A stretch of 64,000 bases of DNA from Eupeodes corollae (lineage: Eukaryota; Arthropoda; Insecta; Diptera; Syrphidae), in assembly GCF_945859685.1 (NCBI RefSeq), contig NC_079149.1, positions 129,172,065 to 129,236,064 of the forward strand, read 5' to 3'. Below are positions 56,495 through 64,000 of this stretch, piece by piece (the first letter of the stretch is position 1; the number at the start of each line of letters is the position of its first letter). Both the position numbers and the translations under genes were made by a program. A model generated the notes under the pieces. That model worked only from the letters and a program-made list of their open reading frames with translations, did no database searches and was not told where the DNA came from.

Positions 56495-57533
56495 TTCGAC
56501 ATAACAACATTTGTTAACTATAGTTAAAAAAGAACAGGCCTCCGATAATTATTTCAAACCTCATCTGACAATAACTCAAAGTGACGTTTCTGGCAATTCC
56601 AGAACAGGCCTCCGCTAATTTCAAACGTCATCTGACAATGACTCAAAGTGACGTTTCTGGAAATTCCAGATAACAGTTCTTAACTTTTGTTTGAAAAAAA
56701 AAACAGGCCTCTGCTAATTTCAAACCTCATTTGACAATGGCTCAAAGTAACGTTTCTGGCAATTCCAGAACAGGCCTCTGGTAATTTCAAACGTCATTTG
56801 ACAATGGCTCAAAGTGACGTTTCTGGCAATGCCAGTTAACAATTGTTAACTATAATTGAAAAAGAACAGGCCTCTGCTAATTTCAAACCTCATTTGACAA
56901 TGGCTCAAAGTAACGTTTCTGGCAATTCCAGAACAGGCCCCTGGTAATTTCAAACGTCATTTGACAATGGCTCAAAGTGACGTTTCTGGCAATGCCAGTT
57001 AACAATTGTTAACTATAGTTGGAAAAGAACAGGCCTCTGCTAATTTCAAACGTCATTTGACAATGGCTCAAAGCAAGGTTTCTGGCAATGCCAGTTAACA
57101 ATTGTTAACTATAAAACGAACAGGCCTCTGTTAATTTCAAACGTCATCTGACAATGGCTCAAAGTGACGTTTCTGGCAATGCCAGTTAACAATTGTTGCC
57201 TATAGTTGGAAAAGAACAGGCCTCTGCTAATTTCAAACGTCATCTGACAATGGCTCAAAGTGACGTTTCTGTCAAAGCCAGTTAACATTTGTTAACTATA
57301 GTTGAAAAAAAACAGGCCTCTGCTAATTTCAAACGTCATTTGACAATGGCTCAAAGTAACGTTTGTGCCAGAACAGGCCTCCGCTAATTTCAAACGTCAT
57401 CTGACAATGACTCAAAGTGACGTTTCTGGCAAAGCCAGTTAACAATTGTTAACTTTAGTTGAAAAAGAACAGACCTCTGCTAATTTCAAATGTCATCTGA
57501 CAATGGTTCAAAGTGACGTTTCTGGCAATGCCA
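56495..57533. repeat. minisatellite of about 12 units with alternating 67/96-bp spacing
   Basis: The word ACAGGCC (once ACAGACC) occurs at 56534, 56604, 56703, 56770, 56866, 56933, 57029, 57120, 57216, 57312, 57373 and 57469. Spacings are 70, 99, 67, 96, 67, 96, 91, 96, 96, 61 and 96. Each unit carries an inverted repeat AAACGTCA...TGACGTTT; the long units add the perfect palindrome GTTAACAATTGTTAAC. The left half is a 163-bp dimer array and the right half is mainly 96-bp monomers. The stretch 56495-56530 is a degenerate first unit tail. No coding function. Confidence 0.93.
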
Positions 57534-59416
57534 TTGTCAATATTATTGCCACAAAAAATTTGTGGTTTCACTGGGTTTTTTTGACATTTGGGACAATTTT
57601 TCAACTAACAGGTATGAAAATATTGTAAAATTTGTCAGCTTTCTGCTTAAGTTCCGGTCTTAAGTAAGAACAATTACATGCAACCGTTTGTAGCTCAATT
57701 TTATTTTTGACAAAAGGTAGTTACCTACTCGTACTTCCATCGACTTATTTCAGTTCTTGTTTGCGCAATATTGGCTATTCCCACCCCCCCTTGTTTTAAC
57801 GCTTTTGTTATTTTTATGCATACATTTTAGCAAAAATTCAAATTGATAGTGGAGTCGGTAGAGTAGTGGAAGGTGGGAATGGTGTTTTTGGACTGAGATG
57901 AAGGAGGGTAATAGCTGCTATGTTGGATTGGAACATAGTGCTGGTGATGGGGGAGTTTTTTTTTCTGCAGTTTCATAGTGGGTCCCGCATATTGGTTGTG
58001 GGGTGGCTGCAATTCAGCACCAGTTATCTGCAAACTTTTGAAATAATTTTTTAACACTATATACGCTCGTGTTATATGTAAATATGTGATACCTACGTAT
58101 TTTTTGGTGTTGTTATTTTCTTTTTACTGCAGAGATATCCGATAAAATTCCCATGCACATATTTTCTTCCTTTTTTTCTGTTGATTCCTTGTTTTCTTTT
58201 TTGGATTGTTTACTCTGGCTACTCTGGTGCTCCATATAGGGAAGGGATGTTGCAGTTGTTGCAGCTTGCAGTTATTTAAGGACTCGCTCGTAGTGAATTT
58301 ACTTTTGGTGCGAGTTTGAACACAGACAACAACTGAAATAAAAACGATAAAAAGAAGAACGAAATTAAAAAAAATTACATTAAAAACGATAAAGTTTCAG
58401 ATTTTTGTTTTGGTTATTTTCGAAAACTGCGGCGGTGGCGGCCATGCGAGGGTGTAGTAGCCCAGATATTGTGATCGGGTGAGCTTGAAATTGCTTGGAA
58501 ACGGATACGGATATGGCAGCGAGAGTCAGTGGTGAAGAAAAATTATGAGCGTGGAAGTGATAGTTTTGTTTTGCTTTACATTTACAATTTTTTGTAGTTT
58601 TTTTTTTGTATTCTGCTTCCATTTTGCATAAAATACAATTTTCATTTTAAAAATAAATTCGAAAATCCGAAGAGTGATGCAAATATTGAAAGTAAAAAAT
58701 AGGTGGGTAGCTGAGTACGTACGGTATATATCTGTAATATGATTGGATGCAAAATACGTATACCTAGATACATGTGTATTTGAAAGGATAAAGTTTTTTC
58801 TTAACAATTTGTGTTTCAAAAAAAAAAACAAAAATATTTACATAACTATGCAGATTTTAGATTTAGGAAACACTCTAAAATGGGAATTAAAAAAGAAAAT
58901 ATATGTAAAATAATTGAATTAAATTCGGGGCATTTATATAACAACACTTTTTTTGTTTGAAAAAGTGAATACCTTTTTTGATTATGGAATCAAACACAAT
59001 ATTAAAAAAAGATTAGAAACAGATTAGCCAGAAAACAGAGGCTTTGTTTGGCTTTGAATGAAAATGATTAACCTTAAAAACTAGAAACAAATAATTTGTT
59101 AGTATTATTTTTCAAAACCTGAGGCCATACTTAAAAATTGGATTTTAAAGGATTTTTTCAAAAATATAAAAAAATAAGTCGAGATAAAGTAACAGTTGTT
59201 TTTGTGATAAATTTGCAGGTTTTTCAAATGTTATTCGGAAGAAAATCTATTCGTTAAGATATGGAAAACCAAACTAAGCACAAATCAAGTGACAGCTGTC
59301 AAAAATAACACCGGCTTTATCAAATAATTCTTAATAAAAAATGATCTATAATAATAGTCATATTTTATTTTGCCCATAATCCAGACCAGATCATCTATTT
59401 ATACATATACTAGCGG
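57534..59416. other. mixed stretch with weak minus-strand exon candidates
   Basis: Minus strand: a frame ending at 57827 is preceded by an acceptor-like TTTGCAG at about 58030 and reads LQPPHNQYAGPTMKLQKKK, ending INLNFC. A GC-rich block at 58400-58530 reads SNFKLTRSQYLGYYTLAWPP in one frame, but other frames are also open. Neither matches a known family, so they are not called as genes. Confidence 0.25.
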
Positions 59417-59450
59417 CCCGTCCCGTCTTCGCACGGGTAGACATAAATAA
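59417..59450. repeat. GC-rich hairpin motif of a dispersed repeat end
   Basis: A compact GC-rich motif, GCGGCCCGTCCCG then TCTTCGCACGGGTAGACA, stands out sharply from AT-rich flanks; CCCGT and ACGGG form a small hairpin. Very similar motifs are recalled from many invertebrate repeats, but the class is uncertain. It is followed by TAAATAAATAAA. Confidence 0.5.
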
Positions 59451-60000
59451 ATAAAAAGATTACGAATCACTAAATAAGAAAACATTTTTTGGTCCTATTA
59501 TTTGTTATTATTATTATATTTTATTGTAGCAGTAATTATTTACATTTTTTCTTATAATTATATTGCACAATTTACAGAGATTTAGTATAACCCTACTTTA
59601 CTTCTGAAAAAATAACAATTTTATATAAAATTATCACAGTTTAACATAACAAACAAATCGATGGAAAAAGCTACAACAAAAAAAACTTCTTCAAATTTTT
59701 ATGAAACATGGTTATCCAAGATTGGAGAGAATAGGAGGCTGGGAAGCATCGAAAAACGCTAATCTTAAAAATGCTTTACAAGTAAATAAATAAATAAAAT
59801 CAAAATAGAAAAAGTAAATATGTTAATAACCAAAAATAAATAAATAAATTAATAAAGAAAGACAGAAATAAATAAATATATGTATAATTAATAATAATAA
59901 TAAATAAATTAATAAATAAATAAATAAATAAATAAGTACTAAATTAAAGCTTTAACCATTTTTTTAAGTTTTTATTTTTATATTTTTTTTATAGTTGCGT
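59451..60000. repeat. AT-rich flank with a degenerate TAAA tetranucleotide tract
   Basis: About 59784-59934 is rich in AAAT/TAAA repeats, ending in a run of eight TAAA units. It lies just beyond the poly(A) end of the Jockey-like element on its 3' side. Confidence 0.6.
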
Positions 60001-60045
60001 GTTTTTTTTTTTAATTTTTGTTTGTGTTTTTTTTTTTTTTAATTT

Positions 60046-60645
60046 CTAAATAGCCAAATTTGAGATAATTTGGTTTTCCGATAGTCTGCAAGATGCATTA
60101 TATCGCTCAAACAAATAACTTGTTCTAAATGAAACTTTTTCAATTTTGGCAAGTAAGTGGAGATCTTCCGTAGAATAGTGCCATGGCAGATTTAACATCA
60201 TTTTTAGTATTTTATTTTGGGTTCTTTGTAATCGAAGTAAATGGCTATTAGCACATTTACCCCAAACAAGTGACCCATATAGCATGATACTTTGAAAGAT
60301 AACCTTAAAAATGATGAGCTTATTTTCAACACTAAGTTTTGATTTCCTGTTGATAAACGGATATGGAATTTTTATAGCTAAGTTCACCTTATTGATTGCT
60401 TCTTGTATATGAACACCAAAAGTAAGTGTTTTGTCTAGGTGTACTCCTAAATATTTAGTACTCGATTTCCATTCTGTTGGAATACCATTAATTTGAAGCA
60501 TATTGGTGGGTAAAAAACAAGTTTTTCTTTTTCTAGTGAAAAAGACGGCTTGAGTTTTCCCAGCATTTATTTTAATCTTCCAATCATTAAAGTACGTTTG
60601 CACAATATTCAGCGCAGACCAACTGAATCTGATGAAAACAAACAC
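60046..60645 (-). pseudogene. Jockey-clade ORF2 C-terminal part
   Basis: A 199-codon frame continues the RT after a one-step frameshift: ALNIVQTYFNDWKIKINAGKT, the KTQAVFFTRKR block, STKYLGVHLDKTLTF, then KLIIFKVIFQSIMLYGSLVW and LQRTQNKILKMMLNLPW. These are the standard landmarks after motif C in Jockey-clade elements. It stops at 60046-60048, only a few bases before the A-rich tail. Apart from the frameshift it is uninterrupted. Confidence 0.88.
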
Positions 60646-61517
60646 ATATCGTCTGCAAAAATAGCTGATTTGCAGTTTGTTAACGTCGGGAAATCATAAG
60701 TAAATATGGTATACAAAACAGGACCAAGAACTGATCCTTGTGGTATACCTGCAAGGATTTCATATAGATCAGAGTAGGAACCGTTTACTGATACTTTAAA
60801 AAATCTTTCAGCTAAAAAGGAATTTATCATTTTTATAATAAAAATTGGAAAATCCAGAACTAAGAGTTTGTGGAGAAGGCCTTTATGCCACACAATGTAA
60901 AAAGCCTTCTCTACATCTAATAAGACCAGACCAGTGCTTTTCCCTACTGCAAAATTACTTTTTATGTCATTCGTTATTCGATGCACTTGATGCACTGTGC
61001 TATGACAACTTCTAAAACCAAATTGTTCCGCTGGAAGGATATTATGCTCGTTCAAATGCAAAGCTATTTTATTTTTTATGAGTTTCTCAAGACCTTTACT
61101 CAGAGAACTGAGTAAACTAATAGGTCTATAGCTAGAACTTATAGAAGGGTTTTTTCCAGGTTTTTGAATGGGAATTATTTTTGCTATTTTCCATTGCCTT
61201 GGAAAATAACCTATTTTAAAGCAAGCAGAAAAAATGACTTGTAAAAATTTTATACCTGTTCTGTTCAGTTTTTTTAACATTATATTTTTCAAACCATCGA
61301 GTCCTGGACTCTTCGAATTTTTAAGGCTACCAAGTACAGTTTTTACATCCTGTACTGTAATTGTATCTTCGCTTAATTGTAATTGTTGAGATCTTATAAT
61401 TTCCATTGATTGCTCTACAGCAATTTCAGTAGAACTACTGCTCGAAACGTTGTTACCTAATTGATGGTTTTCAAAAAATTCATGAGCCAAAGCGTTTGCT
61501 TTTTCAAGATTTGTCAA
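60609..61517 (-). pseudogene. Jockey-clade reverse transcriptase domain
   Basis: A 302-codon open frame carries the complete RT core: SLKNSKSPGLDGLKN, FPRQWKIAKIIPIQKPGK, YRPISLLSSLSKGLEKL, LPAEQFGFRSCHST, VLLDVEKAFYIVWHKGL (motif A), AGIPQGSVLGPVLYTIF (motif B) and AIFADDMCLF (motif C, FADD at 60648-60659). All three catalytic aspartates are present. The conserved AFD of motif A is AFY (Asp to Tyr), probably damaging. The frame is lost just after FADD, where it overlaps the next frame (60046-60645). The listed start is internal; the protein reads on upstream after a break near 61530. Confidence 0.9.
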
Positions 61518-62042
61518 TAGAACTGAGTTTCCAGTTTTTAACGCTGGAATCTGACTGTTTTTTTCTTAACTATTTTGACAAGGTTCCAAAATGGCTTACT
61601 GGCTTTATCTAATGTTTGTAGCCTAGCGTTCCACTTTTTATTTTTGTGCTCTTGAGTAGAAAATTTTATTAAATTATTAAGAACTTTAACTTCTGATAGA
61701 TAAAAAGTATTTCTGGTTCTTATCCACAATAACCTAAATCTATTCCTTTTTTTAATAAGTTGTACAATATTTGCTGTCCTATTATTAATACTCTTTGCAG
61801 CGTATGCGGTGAAAGTAATTTTCTGCCCAATTTTTGTACGCCTTCGGTTGGTTTTAATAGGAATTTCTAAAGATTTCCATAGTAATCTAGTACTAAATAT
61901 AGCCTATGTTACTAAGTGATAATGTAGCTTTCTAATAGTGTTGTTTCTGTTACTTTGCTTTAGTTCTTTTGAATTTATTATATTATTTTAGCGAATTTTA
62001 TTTTATTAAGTCGAATTAAAAGTGTAGAAATCTCTCGACGTG

Positions 62043-62495
62043 CGGGGCGAAACGCATATTTGAACACTATGCTGGTTCATTTTTATTTTTATTTTCATTT
62101 AATGATTTTAAAAATAAAAATATTATTTTCATGATTTTAAATCATATTTATTAAAATAATTGGTGTTCGGAACAAACAGTTCGACTGTTAACATTTCATC
62201 TTCTTAAATCCCTTAGCAAGGAAATAAAAACAGCTACAATTTATCTTCTATGAAGACTTGTAGCAACCATATAATTCGCAGTAGCTCTTTGTAGCTCATA
62301 TTATATGGAATCTCGATTTATTCGAGAAAATATGCGTCAAGACAAAGTGCAATGGTCATCTTCTGATGAGCCCAACCATTGCACCGGGGCGAAACGCATA
62401 TTTGAACACTATGCTGGTTCATTTTTATTTTTATTTTCATTTAATGATTTTAAAAATAAAAATATTATTTTCATGATTTTAAATCATATTTATTA
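62043..62495 (+). repeat. retrozyme-like 342-bp unit flanked by a 111-bp perfect direct repeat
   Basis: Bases 62043-62153 and 62385-62495 are identical over 111 positions, an offset of 342. The repeat begins inside the hammerhead: the first copy holds only its 3' half (GGGGCGAAACGCATATTT), while the second follows a complete 5' half. The layout is therefore one full 342-base unit plus a third of the next, as expected from a tandem array or an RNA concatemer/circle inserted after partial copying. No protein frame belongs to it. Known retrozymes are small repeats with hammerheads, mobilised in trans. The class here is inferred from architecture only. Confidence 0.75.
62328..62403 (+). ncRNA. 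type III hammerhead ribozyme
   Basis: All core elements are present in order. Stem III: AAATATGCGT (62328-62337) pairs perfectly with ACGCATATTT (62394-62403). The cleavage triplet is GUC, with cutting predicted after C 62338. Stem I: AAGA (62339-62342) with TCTT (62359-62362). Core CUGAUGA is at 62363-62369. Stem II: GCCC (62370-62373) with GGGC (62387-62390). Core GAAA is at 62391-62394. Loop I contains GTGCAATGG (62347-62355) and loop II contains CCATTGCAC (62376-62384), fully complementary, so a nine-pair loop-loop contact is possible. Stem III is the open end, making this type III. The same complementarity could instead form a competing long hairpin that would disrupt the core. Confidence 0.85.
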
Positions 62496-62629
62496 TTTCA
62501 AGTAAAAGATTACAAGAGAGATGGCTATGTGCGTATGTGCATATGTTCGTACGTCAGTGCATCCGTACGTTAATTTCTTTTGTAATATCTCATATGTATC
62601 ACAATTTTTGGAACATACATATATTGTTC

Positions 62630-64000
62630 TTACTTAACCGAGCGTTTAACAACGAAGAAATACCAAAGAATTTCAAAGAGTCATCCATTTTAGCTATCTA
62701 TGAAAAAGGAAATCCTAATCTCCCCGAAAACTACAGAAGTACATATCTCTGTTCTCAATCCATTACGAAAACTATTTACTCATATGCTATATCTTAGACT
62801 TGTACCTTGGGTTAAACAAACAACAAAATAAGTTGTTTTGAGGCTGGGTTTCAAGCTAACCTCTCTACAATTGATCAAATTTGTACTCTAACTAACGTCG
62901 CTAAACGTTTTTTGGATAAGAAATCTAATCTCTATGCTCTTTTTGGAGATTTTAATGCTGCCTTTGATACTATAAACAGAAAACTATTACTTTTCAAACT
63001 AGCAGGTGTTCGATTATCAACAAAATAAGAATATATACGAAACTTCTTTTAAATACAACAGCGGTAGTTTCTAATGGTAGAACCTATTTGCAGCAATTTA
63101 AGACAGAAGTGGGTGTCCCGCAAGGTTGCATTTCGAGTCCTTTGCTTTTCTCACTTTTTATTAAAGACATTGGAGACAGTGTTCCAGGGGGTGTATATTA
63201 TTTTTATTTTAACTTATTAAGGTGCTTTTATATGCGGATGACCTTGTCATTGTTACTGATAATCCGGTAACTCTACAACTGCAAATTAACAAACTTAACC
63301 AGTATTGTAACTCTTGCGACCTTCAAATTAATGCTTCAAAGTCGAAGATTATGGTTTTTAGATCTTGTAATCATAGTTAACCTTAATGGTGAAAGTATAG
63401 AAGTAGTTAAACAATTTAAATACTTAGGTTTTACAATAACACACAATTTAAACATCGGACCTCATATAAAAGATAAGACATTAGTTGCGAAATCAGCCAA
63501 TAACTGCATTTCAAGTTCAAGTTTTTTTAATAACAAATGCATTGAACCGATCGATGGTAAAATTCAAAGTATTTGATGCAACAATTAAAAGTTCACTCTG
63601 TTATGCTAATGAAGTGTTTGGTTACGAAGTGTGTGAAGACTTTATCCAGAGATATTTCTTCAAACGTGTATTTAAGGTCCTTTTAAACACACCTAACTAT
63701 GCAATATATGTCGAATTTAGACTACCTGCAATTTTCTTAAAAAACCTTAAGGCAAATGCGGACTATATTGTCAAAGTTTCAAAGAGATGTGATAAGAACC
63801 TTCAAAGAAAAGTACTCAAGATTGCACTTCAGCGTTGTTACACGCCGTTCAAAGAATGGTAAGAATTGGCTGCTAAATATAATACGACATTTAGCCTTGA
63901 ATAACTTTGGTTCATGGAAGGATGAATTCTATGCCTGCATCTCATCAATTGACGAAAAAATATTTAAAAATTCTCTGAACCGTGCTAAAGAGTCCATGTA
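62630..64000 (+). mobile_element. non-LTR retrotransposon, lineage A copy 4, continuing past the window
   Basis: The relic starts within the pre-RT region (RAFNNEEIPKNFKESSI, then LPENYRS near 62640-62735), continues FEAGFQANLSTIDQIC and FGDFNAAFDTIN (motif A, about 62943-62980), VGVPQGCISSPLLFSLFIKD (motif B), and YADD at 63231-63242 reached after a short insertion of AT-rich bases near 63195-63220. Then come CDLQINASKSKIMVF, EVVKQFKYLGFTITHN, and the lineage signature LLNTPNYAIYVE near 63685. The coding relic is still readable at the last base. Multiple frameshifts; 5' truncated. Confidence 0.85.

Larger units (their letters stand above)
60001..61905 (-). mobile_element. Jockey-clade non-LTR retrotransposon, 5'-truncated, comparatively young
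   Basis: On the minus strand the readable ORF2 begins near 61905 (FSTRLLWKSLEIPIK), continues through a linker (61538-61885) and RT (61517-60609), and finishes at a stop at 60046-60048. A-rich tracts follow at once (T-runs on the plus strand at 60001-60042), so the 3' UTR is very short, as in some Jockey-like families. Only about three frame breaks occur over 1.85 kb, far fewer than in the other copies here. The endonuclease is missing by 5' truncation. Confidence 0.9.

Noticed and set aside
62385..62420. Type I hammerhead with stem III closed by GCATA/TATGC downstream
   Set aside because: After GAAAC the downstream hairpin GCATA...TATGC is followed by TGG, which leaves no valid NUH cleavage triplet and mismatches the first pairs of stem III. 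The upstream type III pairing is perfect.
62305..62505. 66-codon plus-strand frame
   Set aside because: It runs straight through the hammerhead and its repeat, so it is incidental.
1..64000. CRISPR array, bacterial operons or ribosome binding sites
   Set aside because: Spliceosomal introns, SINE/LINE content and animal-type genes show this is eukaryotic nuclear DNA; the only regular array is a minisatellite without spacers.

Overview
This window looks like AT-rich, repeat-dominated nuclear DNA from an insect, most likely a fly. The one confidently recognised host gene piece is the last coding exon of a Yip1-family Golgi membrane protein (YIPF5 / Drosophila Yip1d1 type) at 7222-7384 on the plus strand, with a phase-2 splice acceptor, a stop codon and a 3' untranslated region. 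Its earlier exons are not visible, so the first 7.2 kb are probably intron. Two weaker host signals are a short secreted-peptide frame at 48677 and a GC-rich, promoter-like 5' exon candidate at 49681-50062.

Most recognisable sequence is transposable-element debris. Non-LTR retrotransposons: one lineage (called A here) at 2536-4286 (+), 17455-20425 (+), 43051-45260 (-) and 62630-64000 (+, cut by the window edge); Jockey-like elements at 36240-38735 (+) and 60001-61905 (-); and two further elements at 26300-27985 (+) and 31118-32480 (-). The second of these has lost its RT core. A gypsy-type gag/protease relic lies at 12010-13440. A tRNA-derived SINE has one full copy with 12-bp target-site duplications (29926-30233) and two fragments (1514-1672, 29076-29205).

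DNA transposons form nests. A short-TIR family (MITE-A) has four copies with CATTG/CAATG target duplications; one is interrupted by a Tc1/mariner-type element (20670-21810) and another by a PIF/Harbinger derivative carrying only a MADF gene (51707-53095). At 7.8-10.2 kb a second short family (MITE-B) is split by a Harbinger-like element with an N-terminal transposase piece, and directly followed by another element with a Myb/SANT-type accessory gene. Harbinger functions are therefore scattered over three separate, individually incomplete elements.

The most striking object is at 62043-62495: a 111-bp perfect direct repeat, offset by 342 bp, containing a complete-looking type III hammerhead ribozyme (62328-62403) whose loops I and II hold nine complementary bases. 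This resembles a small tandem retrozyme-like unit. A 1-kb minisatellite (56495-57533) with alternating 67/96-bp spacing, and an interleaved pair of palindromes (4983-5071), are further unexplained structures. All calls come from reading the sequence; no database search was made.
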